Positions 7,251 to 13,190 of a stretch of DNA of 13,190 nucleotides are shown piece by piece; position 1 is the stretch's first letter, and each line of letters starts with the position of its first letter. Position numbers and translations under genes: made by a program. The stretch comes from Phyllobacteriaceae bacterium. Its GTDB lineage: Bacteria; Pseudomonadota; Alphaproteobacteria; Rhizobiales; Devosiaceae. The notes under the pieces are model-generated. The model was not told where the DNA came from and ran no database searches. It saw only the letters and a list, made by a program, of their open reading frames with translations. The DNA is taken from NCBI GenBank assembly GCA_012799265.1, contig JAAZLP010000366.1, positions 1 to 13,190 on the forward strand. The letters run 5' to 3'.

Positions 7251-7265
7251 CGTTGAGTATTGTGT

Positions 7266-8330
7266 ATGGCTCTTTCCCACCGGCCGGCGGCGCCTTTGCG
7301 CCCGGTCAGAGCGGTTAGTCGGGGAGTTCCTTTCGCCAGGACGATGGCGACTGGTCTTGTCGCATCCCTTGCCTATCTCGGCCTCGCAGGCAACGCCTCT
7401 GGGCCCTACGTTTCCACGCTGGATCCCGCGTCGCCGTCTTCTACGGAGCGCGCGCCTGAGCTAGCTTCTGCGAGCCTTTCATTTTATGGCGTTGATCCGG
7501 TCATTACCGGCTCGGTAGATCACCTCTTCGCCTCCGTCAGCTTTACCGGCCCCAATCGCGCCGAAAAGACCGATCGTGTGCGACCCGAAGTGGACGTGAT
7601 CGCCATCACCCGTAGCTTCGAGGAAGCTCGCACACGTCTGGCTGCGCTGCGCGCGCCGAGCGATCCATCTGCTCTGGGACAATCAAGCTTTGCCGAAGCC
7701 GAGGTTGAAGCAGAAGCCGGTCCCCGCATGTCTGTGGCCTCCCTCAATCCCAACGCTGCAGCGGCGCTCGACGCCATTGCTGGCATTGCGCCGCGTTCGG
7801 ATTCAGGCCTTGGTACAGGTGTGCCGCTGCCAACGATAGTCCCGGAAACGCTGGCCTATGCTCGTGCCAATACACCGGCCATCGGCGCCATGGGTACTGC
7901 AGAAGCCATGCAGGTTTCCGACAAGGAAATGTGGTGTCTCGCGACCGCGATTTACTTTGAGGCGCGTGGCGAAAGCTATCGCGGGCAGGTCGCCGTCGCG
8001 CAGGTTGTGCTGAACCGCACGAAGGACCACCGTTACCCAGACACCATCTGCGGTGTCGTGTTCCAGAACCAGCACAAGCGCAACGCATGCCAGTTCTCGT
8101 TCGCCTGTGACGGCATCCCGGAAGTCGTGACCGAGCGGCAGCCTTGGGTGCAGGCCGAAGAAATCGCTTCAAAGGTCGTCGCTGGTGAACTGTTCCTGAC
8201 CGAAGTCGGTGACGCAACGCACTATCACGCCACCTATGTGCGCCCCGCTTGGGCACCGCGCATGACCAAGGTGACCCAGATCGGGCTGCACGTCTTCTAC
8301 AAGTTCAAGACCGGCTGGCTCTTCGGCTGA
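7266..8330 (+). CDS. SleB-type cell wall hydrolase
   Basis: The C-terminal ~135 residues (from about 217) are a Hydrolase_2/SleB domain, a lysozyme-like fold that cuts peptidoglycan. They contain the core WCLATAIYFEARGE, with the likely catalytic Glu at about residue 232, then QVAVAQVVLNRTKDHRYPDT. Next come a conserved QFSFACDG segment and ATHYHATYVRPAW. The N-terminus has a basic stretch and a hydrophobic segment (VASLAYLGLAG, about 31-41), probably a signal peptide or anchor, then ~170 low-complexity Ala/Pro/Ser-rich residues typical of exported alphaproteobacterial SleB proteins. The role is likely wall turnover in growth or division rather than spore germination. The start is uncertain: ATG 7266 (354 aa), TTG 7260 or ATG 7344, none with a clear Shine-Dalgarno. 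The stop touches the convergent gene's stop. Confidence 0.9.
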   Translation: MALSHRPAAPLRPVRAVSRGVPFARTMATGLVASLAYLGLAGNASGPYVSTLDPASPSSTERAPELASASLSFYGVDPVITGSVDHLFASVSFTGPNRAEKTDRVRPEVDVIAITRSFEEARTRLAALRAPSDPSALGQSSFAEAEVEAEAGPRMSVASLNPNAAAALDAIAGIAPRSDSGLGTGVPLPTIVPETLAYARANTPAIGAMGTAEAMQVSDKEMWCLATAIYFEARGESYRGQVAVAQVVLNRTKDHRYPDTICGVVFQNQHKRNACQFSFACDGIPEVVTERQPWVQAEEIASKVVAGELFLTEVGDATHYHATYVRPAWAPRMTKVTQIGLHVFYKFKTGWLFG

Positions 8331-8789
8331 TCAGTTCCAGCCGACGGAAATGCCTGAGCTGCGCACGGTCACCAGGGAGTTCGCTCCAGCACCGGAGAAG
8401 CCCACCCAGTGGGTGCCTGCCCAGTAGGCGAAGCGATTGGACGGGGGAAGGGGGCGCACCTCTTCCACGTCGATGCCTGGGTATCGAATATGAGCCGAGG
8501 TTAGGCCATCCGTTGAATAGGTGCCGGTGGCGGTCGTGGTGATGTCGACATAGCTGACCTTTCCGGCCTCAATCTTTTTGACCCTCGCCGTTGAAAGCGG
8601 ATCGGTCGAAACCCAGTCCGCATATTCAACGCGATAGTCGCGATCATTGAATTTGACCAGATTGGCAGGGTCGATGGCCCCTGTGCCGCCGTCCGCAAAA
8701 GTCGCCGGGGCTGTGAGAAAGGTGGCGCAGAGACAGGCAGAAACTGTCGTCAGTAGCTTTTTGCGGGTCGGCAAAAACATCGCGGCCAT
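8331..8789 (-). CDS. Hypothetical exported protein
   Basis: I do not recognise this protein. From the ATG at 8789 it has 152 aa. It opens with a basic, hydrophobic signal peptide (PTRKKLLTTVSACLCATFL then TAPATFA), with cleavage near residue 32, so the mature protein (~120 aa) is probably periplasmic or secreted. The mature part looks beta-rich, with alternating polar/hydrophobic stretches such as KFNDRDYRVEYADW, KVSYVDITTTATGTYS and a C-terminal VRSSGISVGWN. It has no cysteine and no catalytic motif I can name. Alternative starts are ATG 8837, which places the signal peptide too far inside, and ATG 8780. Its stop (TCA on +, 8331-8333) directly abuts the stop of the SleB-type gene. CtrA-like sites lie upstream. 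Confidence 0.75.
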   Translation of the reverse strand: MAAMFLPTRKKLLTTVSACLCATFLTAPATFADGGTGAIDPANLVKFNDRDYRVEYADWVSTDPLSTARVKKIEAGKVSYVDITTTATGTYSTDGLTSAHIRYPGIDVEEVRPLPPSNRFAYWAGTHWVGFSGAGANSLVTVRSSGISVGWN

Positions 8790-8818
8790 CCGATCTGTTT
8801 CAATTCGGCACACTTGCC

Positions 8819-8834
8819 TTAACGGATCAGTAAC
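8819..8834. promoter_or_regulatory. CtrA-box-like site (TTAA-N7-GTAAC)
   Basis: TTAACGGATCAGTAAC matches the alphaproteobacterial CtrA consensus TTAA-N7-TTAAC with one mismatch (G for T at 8830). It lies 30 bases upstream of the chosen start of the exported hypothetical protein on the minus strand. Confidence 0.35.
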
Positions 8835-8870
8835 CATGCCGCTGCCGCACAGCGACGGTAAAATTGACTT

Positions 8871-8878
8871 ATGGTTAA
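8871..8878 (-). promoter_or_regulatory. CtrA half-site-like TTAACCAT
   Basis: The + strand reads ATGGTTAA, so the minus strand carries TTAACCAT, the form of a CtrA half-site. It is about 50 bases from the box-like site at 8819-8834, in the same gap between the HD hydrolase gene and the exported hypothetical protein. An 8-mer can occur by chance. Confidence 0.25.
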
Positions 8879-8888
8879 TTTTTCGGGC

Positions 8889-9545
8889 TTAGGCGCCGGC
8901 GATGCGGGTGCTGATGGATTCGAAGGCCTCGATAAACCGCTGATGGGCCTGTTGTGTAGGCCAGGGCCGGATGAGCGTTTCGAATGCGTCCACTTCGAAG
9001 GTGGGTTGCGATGGCTCCCCGAAGAGCTTCCTAGCCTCGACAGTGTCAAAGCCCGCCAGGTGGGTCGCCTCGTAATAGGCCGCTTCGCGATCAGCCCTCT
9101 TTACCTGCTTGGCGAGGGCGGCAGTCATTGTCGCCGGGAGCGAGAACCTTAGGAAGATCGCGGACAAGAGGCGATTTTCGACGTCCTTGTAGTTGCCGCC
9201 CATGGCCGCCTTGAAGGGCGAGATAATGTCGCCCATGACATATTCAGGCGCGTCGTGAAGTAACGCCTGTAGCTGGGCAACGGGGCCTGCATCCGGCGCA
9301 GCGGTGCGGAAAAGCTCCAGCACGAGAACAGAATGCTGAGCGACGGAAAAGGGATAGTCGCCAATGGTTTGGCCGTTCCATCGAGCAACGCGCGCCAGCC
9401 CATGCGCGATGTCGGAGAGTTCCACATCGACCGGGGAGGGGTCCAGAAGATCGAGACGGCGACCGGACAGCATGCGCTGCCACGCGCGGGCGCTCTTTTG
9501 TGACATCAGAACCGACTTGGCTGACAACGTATTGGCATCAGCCAT
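8889..9545 (-). CDS. HD-domain phosphohydrolase (YfbR-like)
   Basis: This 218-aa cytoplasmic protein has the metal-binding HD pattern: H71 (PFSVAQHSVLV), H97-D98 (ALLHDAPEYVMGDIISPFK) and D152 (VKRADREAAYYEA). The segment HDAPEYVMGDI with E101 and D106 resembles YfbR-type 5'-deoxynucleotidases, which dephosphorylate dNMPs; the real substrate is unknown. The N-terminus (RMLSGRRLDLLDPSPVDVELSDIAHGLARV) is the extended opening common to these alphaproteobacterial HD proteins. The start could be ATG 9545 (used) or ATG 9506, since the conserved part begins after the second; neither has a strong ribosome site. It begins 27 bases after the ygfZ stop, so the two probably share a transcript. Confidence 0.9.
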   Translation of the reverse strand: MADANTLSAKSVLMSQKSARAWQRMLSGRRLDLLDPSPVDVELSDIAHGLARVARWNGQTIGDYPFSVAQHSVLVLELFRTAAPDAGPVAQLQALLHDAPEYVMGDIISPFKAAMGGNYKDVENRLLSAIFLRFSLPATMTAALAKQVKRADREAAYYEATHLAGFDTVEARKLFGEPSQPTFEVDAFETLIRPWPTQQAHQRFIEAFESISTRIAGA

Positions 9546-9572
9546 AGCAGATGGTGACGATTCGAAAACCGC

Positions 9573-10412
9573 TCACTCTTCGGCCGCGACGTCGCCGAAG
9601 CGATAGTTCGCCCATACCGGCAATTCGAGTTGCACTGCCTTCCCATCCACGGTGACACCGGCGGGGTCAGTAATGCGGTCCAGGCGAACAATAGCAACCG
9701 CGTTACCGTCAACCACCTGACCAATCGTACCTGCTTCTCTGCCGCCAGCGACGACTGCTGAGCCGCTTGGCGCATCGATATTGTGCACGATCACCGGACG
9801 GCGCCGTGCCGTGCCGCGATGCTTCATACGCGAAACCACTTCCTGACCCACATAGCAGCCCTTGGCAAAGTCTATGCCGTCGAGGATGTCGAGGCCGATC
9901 TCATGGGCGAAGGCGTCATTGGCGGGAAAGTCATTGCCCTGATGCAGGATACCAGCGCCGATCCGTTCGCGGTGGTAAAATGTGTCGTCGGTCTCCCAGG
10001 CGGTAGTGTCTTCGACCGGAGCAATGACACGCCATCCCATATCCACTGGACCGAGCCGGTCGGTATGGCGCATGCCTTGCGGGTCCGAGGCCTGCGCGAA
10101 GCCGACGCGATGCGTTTCGCGCAGATCGGCGATGTCGACCTTGGCGCGCAGGCGGTACATCTTCATGCGCTTGAAGAAATCATCGGCGACGGACTGGTGC
10201 ACATCGAGCCAGATTGCATCCTCGGCATGACCCGCAAGACCCTCGGCCAATATCTTCCCCTGCGGCGAGAGCAGCGCCCAGGCAGCCGCAACCTCGCCAA
10301 CGCCTTCGCCAGAGCTCGGGATTTCTCCGGTGACAACATCGTTGAGCAGGCGGTGAGCCTCCGGTCCGGAAAAACGGAAGACGGCGCGGTCGGCGCGGAG
10401 ATAGGTCGTCAT
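9573..10412 (-). CDS. ygfZ: YgfZ/GcvT-type folate-binding protein
   Basis: YgfZ is a tetrahydrofolate-binding protein that supports maturation or repair of certain [4Fe-4S] enzymes, including the tRNA methylthiotransferase MiaB. The 279-aa protein has the signature KGCYVGQE at 184-191, with the key cysteine C186 (E. coli C228), followed by RMKHRGTARRRPV. N-terminal GcvT-like features are RFSGPEAHRLLNDVVTGEI at 13-31 and AWALLSPQGKILAE at 44-57. Length and order fit the family. It is the first gene of the unit with the HD hydrolase and is divergent from pyrC across a 98-base gap. No regulatory site is clear apart from a small inverted repeat in that gap. Confidence 0.94.
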   Translation of the reverse strand: MTTYLRADRAVFRFSGPEAHRLLNDVVTGEIPSSGEGVGEVAAAWALLSPQGKILAEGLAGHAEDAIWLDVHQSVADDFFKRMKMYRLRAKVDIADLRETHRVGFAQASDPQGMRHTDRLGPVDMGWRVIAPVEDTTAWETDDTFYHRERIGAGILHQGNDFPANDAFAHEIGLDILDGIDFAKGCYVGQEVVSRMKHRGTARRRPVIVHNIDAPSGSAVVAGGREAGTIGQVVDGNAVAIVRLDRITDPAGVTVDGKAVQLELPVWANYRFGDVAAEE

Positions 10413-10453
10413 GATAACTTGCCTCGGCAGACGCTGGTCCGATATGTCAGCCC

Positions 10454-10477
10454 GTGTAGGGCCCTGTTGGACTACAC
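10454..10477. repeat. Inverted repeat GTGTAG-N12-CTACAC between ygfZ and pyrC
   Basis: GTGTAG (10454-10459) and CTACAC (10472-10477) are exact inverted 6-mers, with GGGCCC beginning in the first bases of the spacer. They lie in the divergent ygfZ/pyrC promoter region, so an operator is possible. Six-base arms can also arise by chance. Confidence 0.3.
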
Positions 10478-10510
10478 ACCAGACAATCGAACGACGGCGG
10501 GATTTGAGAC

Positions 10511-11830
10511 ATGGCGCAGTATGATACGATTTTCAAGAACGCCACGCTCGTGAACCATGACGGTGAGGGGCTCGCCGACATCGCCGTCAAGAACGGGCGC
10601 ATCGCGGCCATTGGCACGATTTCCGGGGACGCAGCGGAAACCATCGACTGCAAGGGCCTCCACATTCTTCCCGGCGTTATCGACACCCAGGTACACTTCC
10701 GCGAACCCGGTCTGACGCATAAGGAAGACCTCGAAAGCGGCTCTCTTGCTGCAGTTATGGGCGGCGTTACCGGCGTTTTCGAAATGCCCAACACCAACCC
10801 GCTGACCACCACGCGCGAAACTTTTGAAGCCAAGATCGCGGCCGGAACGAACCGCATGCATTGCGATTTCGCCTTCTATATCGGCGGCACCCACGACAAT
10901 GTCGGGGAACTGGCTGTGCTCGAAAAACTGCCAGGATGCGCCGGCATCAAGGTTTTCATGGGCTCCTCCACCGGCTCACTGCTCGTTCAGGACGATGCCG
11001 GTGTCGAGGCAATCCTCAATGCTATCTCCCGGCGTGCTGCCTTCCATTCTGAAGACGAATATATGCTCGAAGAGCGCAAGCACCTGCGCGTGCCGGGCGA
11101 TGCGTCGAGCCACCCGGTCTGGCGCTCGCCGGAAGTGGCGATGAGTTGCACCACGCGTCTCGTCAATCTGGCGCGTAAGACCGGCAAGCGCATTCACGTT
11201 CTGCACATCTCGACCAAGGAAGAGATCGAATATCTGGCCGACCACAAGGATGTGGCCTCGGTGGAGGTGACGCCGCACCATCTGACGCTGGACGAAACCG
11301 CCTATACCCGTCTCGGCACCTATGCCCAGATGAACCCTCCTGTGCGCGACAAGGAACATCGCGCGGGCATCTGGAAGGGCGTTGAGAACGGCGTCGCCGA
11401 TATTCTGGGTTCAGATCATGCGCCACATACACGCGAGGAAAAGGATCATCCCTATCCGGAGAGCCATTCCGGCATGACGGGCGTGCAGACATTGGTGCCC
11501 ACCATGCTCGATCATGTGAACGCCGGTAAGCTGAGCCTCCAGCGCTTTGTCGACATGACCAGCCACGGCCCCAACCGTCTCTTCGGCATCGCCAACAAGG
11601 GCCGCATCGCCGTGGGCTATGACGCGGACCTCACCATTGTCGACCTCAAGCGTCGCGAGACGATCACCAATGACTGGATCAAATCCCGCGCCGGCTGGAC
11701 GCCCTATGACGGCGTAACGGTCACCGGCTGGCCTGTGGGCACGGTGGTGCGCGGTAACCGAGTGATGTGGCAGGGCGAACTGGTGACGCCAAACAAGGGC
11801 CAGCCGATGCGGTTCCTGGAGGCGCTTTAA
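10511..11830 (+). CDS. pyrC: Dihydroorotase (PyrC, hydantoinase-like subfamily)
   Basis: This 439-aa cyclic amidohydrolase is annotated as dihydroorotase, which interconverts carbamoyl-aspartate and dihydroorotate in pyrimidine synthesis. Visible sites are the metal/substrate motif V-H62-F-R64-EPG, MPNTNP, K147 (AGIKVFMGSS, the hydantoinase-type lysine that is carboxylated to bridge two metals), H179 (AFHSEDE), H232 (HVLHIST) and D302 (ILGSDHAPH). The position that is the first His of the usual HxH metal pair is Q60 (DTQVHFR). I recall the same Q in rhizobial relatives, so it looks like a subfamily trait rather than damage, but activity is less certain. The C-terminus (GRIAVGYDADLTIVDL, then WPVGTVVRG) is the amidohydrolase beta-sandwich return. 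The ATG at 10511 has only a weak GGCGGGA upstream. It is divergent from ygfZ. Confidence 0.92.
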   Translation: MAQYDTIFKNATLVNHDGEGLADIAVKNGRIAAIGTISGDAAETIDCKGLHILPGVIDTQVHFREPGLTHKEDLESGSLAAVMGGVTGVFEMPNTNPLTTTRETFEAKIAAGTNRMHCDFAFYIGGTHDNVGELAVLEKLPGCAGIKVFMGSSTGSLLVQDDAGVEAILNAISRRAAFHSEDEYMLEERKHLRVPGDASSHPVWRSPEVAMSCTTRLVNLARKTGKRIHVLHISTKEEIEYLADHKDVASVEVTPHHLTLDETAYTRLGTYAQMNPPVRDKEHRAGIWKGVENGVADILGSDHAPHTREEKDHPYPESHSGMTGVQTLVPTMLDHVNAGKLSLQRFVDMTSHGPNRLFGIANKGRIAVGYDADLTIVDLKRRETITNDWIKSRAGWTPYDGVTVTGWPVGTVVRGNRVMWQGELVTPNKGQPMRFLEAL

Positions 11831-11853
11831 GCCCCGCTGCTCGGTGATCTCCG

Positions 11854-12468
11854 TTGCCTGACCTCCACAACGAAAACCCGCTACTGGCCGAGCTTTACGA
11901 TATCGACAGCGGCTGGTCTGAGGACCGGAGGTATTATCTGGATCTGGCAGGTCAGGAGCCCAAGAGCATCCTGGATCTGGGGTGTGGGACGGGGCTGCTT
12001 TGCGACGCCTATGCTGCCGCAGGCCACCGAGTGACCGGGGTTGATCCTGCCAAAGCGATGCTGGATGTGGCCCGCTGAAAGCCACATGGGCATCTCGTGG
12101 AATGGGTTGAGTGTTCGGCAGAGAGTTTTCGTTCTGAGAAGTTCGACCTCATCATCATGACGGGCCACACCTTTCAGGTCTTTCTGGACAGGGCGCAGGT
12201 CTCGGCTGTGTTGGACGTGGTGAGAATGCACCTGGCTGAGGCGGGCAGGTTCGTTTTCGAATCCCGCAATCCGGCCAGAGACTGGAAAGCGCGATGGCAC
12301 GGCGGCGTCGCCAAGTTCCAGTTTGGCGCCAGGACCGTGCTGCAAAAGCGAGACGTCATTTCTGCGAGCGCAGACCGAGTGGCCTTCGAAACGTCCTACA
12401 CGGGATTAGCTGAGACCCTAACCTCCGGCGGCCTCGAGGTAAGAGAGGCACTTGATATCAGCTTCTGA
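11854..12468 (+). pseudogene. SAM-dependent methyltransferase, broken by an in-frame stop
   Basis: The first 74 codons, from a TTG preceded by GGTGAT, form a class I methyltransferase start: ELYDIDSGWSEDRRYYLDLA, the SAM-binding loop ILDLGCGTGLL, and motif II VTGVDPAKAMLDVAR. A TGA at 12076-12078 then interrupts it. The same frame continues directly with KPHGHLVEWVECSAESF, then FDLIIMTGHTFQVFLD (motif IV-like), FVFESRNPARDWKARW and a tail ending at 12468. Because homology runs across the TGA without a frame change, a single C-to-T change in a CGA codon is the simplest cause. The C-terminal ~25 residues look shortened: the expected strand between FETSYTG and GGLEVREA seems lost. It begins 23 bases after pyrC. 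Dispensable accessory gene in decay is the likely status; a sequencing error is possible. Confidence 0.85.
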
Positions 12469-12516
12469 AAGCGCGGAGATGTCTATCGATTGTTGTTTAT
12501 ATACAGATTCTTCTGA

Positions 12517-12528
12517 TTGTCGACAATG
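12517..12528. repeat. 12-bp palindrome ATTGTCGACAAT
   Basis: A perfect 12-base dyad in a locally AT-rich patch (about 12485-12530), between the end of the methyltransferase pseudogene and the minus-strand 91-aa gene. It could be a regulator site or a remnant. Confidence 0.4.
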
Positions 12529-12564
12529 TGGCCGTCTTTGAGCCTATGATCAGGCCTAGTCCAC

Positions 12565-12840
12565 CTACTGCAGGCTGCGTTCGAGGTTGTATTCGCCGTT
12601 GCGGATGCGGTCAGGGAGCTCGCTGATCAGATCCGCGGTTGCTTCATCGCCGTGCATCCGCACAAACGTCGCGAGGGCGGCGAAGAGCGATGCATGCGCG
12701 AGCGCACCGCTTTCCAGCCCATCTTCCTCGGCGCTGTTCCAGGCCTCAGCCAGATATTCAAGCGCGAGCTGGCGTTCCGCCTGACTGCGTTCAAAAGGGC
12801 CTGAGCCGGATGCTGACGAGAAGATGGTTTTGCTGGTCAT
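12565..12840 (-). CDS. Conserved-looking 91-aa hypothetical protein
   Basis: I do not recognise this protein. From the ATG at 12840 it is 91 aa, soluble and acidic. It has a Ser-rich N-terminus (SKTIFSSASGSGPFERSQAE) followed by predicted helices (QLALEYLAEAWNSAEEDGLES, ALAHASLFAALATFVRMHG, EATADLISELPDRIRNGEY). There is no signal peptide and no cysteine. A longer frame to 12945 would add 35 residues of different character across the upstream inverted repeat, so the shorter start is preferred, although no good Shine-Dalgarno precedes it. It lies downstream of the TIGR02301-type gene on the same strand, separated by ~95 bases. The coding nature is inferred from composition and third-position GC by eye. 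Confidence 0.65.
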   Translation of the reverse strand: MTSKTIFSSASGSGPFERSQAERQLALEYLAEAWNSAEEDGLESGALAHASLFAALATFVRMHGDEATADLISELPDRIRNGEYNLERSLQ

Positions 12841-12894
12841 GGCGCAGGGAATAGCACGGTAATTTTCTGGCCGCGCGGGGCAAGTAACCCGAAG

Positions 12895-12931
12895 GTTAAC
12901 GGCTTCTACGCAATTGCTCGAGGCCGTTAAC
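12895..12931. repeat. Long inverted repeat between two minus-strand genes
   Basis: GTTAACGGCTTC (12895-12906) pairs with GAGGCCGTTAAC (12920-12931): nine perfect base pairs, one T-G wobble and two more pairs, with a 13-base loop that holds the palindrome GCAATTGC (12910-12917). On the minus strand it starts three bases after the TAA of the TIGR02301-type gene. There is no T run after it, so as a terminator it would be atypical. An operator for the 91-aa gene downstream is the alternative. Confidence 0.6.
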
Positions 12932-12934
12932 GTC

Positions 12935-13189
12935 TTACTCGGCAAAACGCGTATGGATTTCCCGGGCCAGTCGCTGCGCTTCGAGCATCAGTCTAGTCAG
13001 GGCTTCCCTCGAGGCAGGTGTGCACTGGGTGTGAAAGCGCGAATAGGCCACGTATCCACCGTTAAACGCACCGGTGAGTCGCTGGCGTCGATCTTCGTCG
13101 GGCTCATCCATCGCAATGAGGTCAGACATCTGCGCCCGCCAGTCTTCCTGCCCGGCCTTGCAGAGAGGCTGAAGGAAATAGAGGCTGCC
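12935..13189 (-). CDS. TIGR02301-type conserved protein, C-terminal part (5' end outside the window)
   Basis: The frame is open to the right edge. An ATG at 13129 is internal, because the codons before it (GSLYFLQPLCKAGQEDWRAQ) match the family pattern L-x-x-LCxxxxxxWRxxM. About 85 codons are visible. They continue with DEDRRQRLTGAFNGGYVAYSRFH, corresponding to the family's RxxRLxxxFNxGY, then the conserved QCTPAS with a second cysteine, and end LAREIHTRFAE. TIGR02301 proteins are small alphaproteobacterial proteins of unknown function, usually with an N-terminal signal peptide, which here would lie outside the window. The two cysteines (LC and CT) could form a disulfide if exported. Identification is from remembered family patterns. 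The stop TAA is at 12935-12937, next to a long inverted repeat. Confidence 0.75.
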   Translation of the reverse strand, partial: GSLYFLQPLCKAGQEDWRAQMSDLIAMDEPDEDRRQRLTGAFNGGYVAYSRFHTQCTPASREALTRLMLEAQRLAREIHTRFAE

Positions 13190-13190
13190 C

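Larger units (their letters stand above)
6952..7265. other. Intergenic region and leader upstream of the cell wall hydrolase
   Basis: This 314-base stretch has no convincing gene. A 123-codon frame starting at 7093 has no family signature and runs into the hydrolase gene in another frame. The region holds GGAACGG (7006-7012) with its complement CCGTTCC about 40 bases later, a perfect 10-base palindrome GATCATGATC (7180-7189), and a T/G-rich tandem repeat directly before the next gene. No clear sigma-70 promoter or Shine-Dalgarno sequence was found. Terminators and promoters for the flanking genes presumably lie here. Confidence 0.5.

Noticed and set aside
7093..7464. 123-codon plus-strand frame upstream of the wall hydrolase
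   Set aside because: It overlaps the hydrolase gene by ~200 bases in another frame and has an Arg/Leu/Cys-rich composition with no motif.
9783..10553. 256-codon open frame on the plus strand
   Set aside because: It is antisense to ygfZ, which has the KGCYVGQE signature, and it runs into the pyrC start.
12076..12078. In-frame TGA as a selenocysteine codon
   Set aside because: No selenocysteine family of this methyltransferase type is known to me, the site is an ordinary post-motif II loop, no obvious SECIS-like hairpin follows, and the C-terminus is also damaged. Nonsense mutation is simpler.
11411..12085. 224-codon open frame on the minus strand
   Set aside because: Antisense to the end of pyrC and to the methyltransferase pseudogene; Arg/Pro/His-rich without motifs.
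13127..13129. ATG at 13129 as the start of the right-edge gene
   Set aside because: The frame upstream remains open to the window edge and encodes family-conserved residues (LCKAGQEDWRAQM), so this Met is internal and the gene is cut by the window.
1..13190. CRISPR, transposon, prophage or tRNA/attachment site
   Set aside because: No spaced direct repeats, transposase or integrase motifs, terminal inverted repeats around genes, or tRNA-like cloverleaf were seen on either strand.

Overview
The window is a high-GC, gene-dense chromosomal stretch. It suggests an alphaproteobacterium of the order Hyphomicrobiales (Rhizobiales), plausibly near Devosia. The evidence is indirect: the types of housekeeping genes and their neighbourhoods, namely an ispH...rnhA cluster, a YgfZ / HD hydrolase pair divergent from a hydantoinase-like PyrC, a TIGR02301-type protein and an SleB-type cell wall hydrolase. 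No 16S or other taxonomic marker is present, so the genus is inference. I saw no tRNA, rRNA, CRISPR array, insertion sequence or prophage gene.

Layout. At the left edge is the 3' end of glyS (+), closed by a strong hairpin terminator, then a DUF808/YedI-type membrane protein (+). Three minus-strand genes follow, read right to left as ispH, a GNAT acetyltransferase and rnhA. They overlap by 4 and 8 bases and look translationally coupled. The hairpin between the DUF808 gene and rnhA overlaps the rnhA stop. Divergent from ispH is a 761-codon pyruvate,phosphate dikinase (PPDK) paralogue. Its phosphohistidine and PEP/pyruvate domains are complete, but its ATP-grasp domain is shortened and has lost its catalytic acids. 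Next on + are a secreted VasI/TagO-like protein and an SleB-family cell wall hydrolase whose leader is an unusual G/T-rich tandem repeat. The SleB stop codon directly abuts the stop of a convergent gene for a small exported protein of unknown function.

Right half. An HD-domain phosphohydrolase and ygfZ form a two-gene minus-strand unit, divergent from a PyrC-type dihydroorotase (+). That enzyme has Gln in place of the first metal-binding His. Behind it lies a broken SAM-dependent methyltransferase with an in-frame TGA and a decayed C-terminus. The right edge holds a 91-aa hypothetical gene and the 3' part of a TIGR02301-type gene, both minus strand, separated by a long inverted repeat.

Biology. 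Most genes are housekeeping: translation (glyS), isoprenoid synthesis (ispH), RNA/DNA hybrid removal (rnhA), Fe-S protein maturation (ygfZ), pyrimidine synthesis (pyrC) and wall remodelling (sleB-type). The most unusual item is the PPDK paralogue. It should still accept phosphate from PEP but probably cannot exchange it with ATP, so it may have another phosphate acceptor or a regulatory role. The Q-for-H change in PyrC and the VasI/TagO-like protein without a type VI secretion cluster are also worth a second look.
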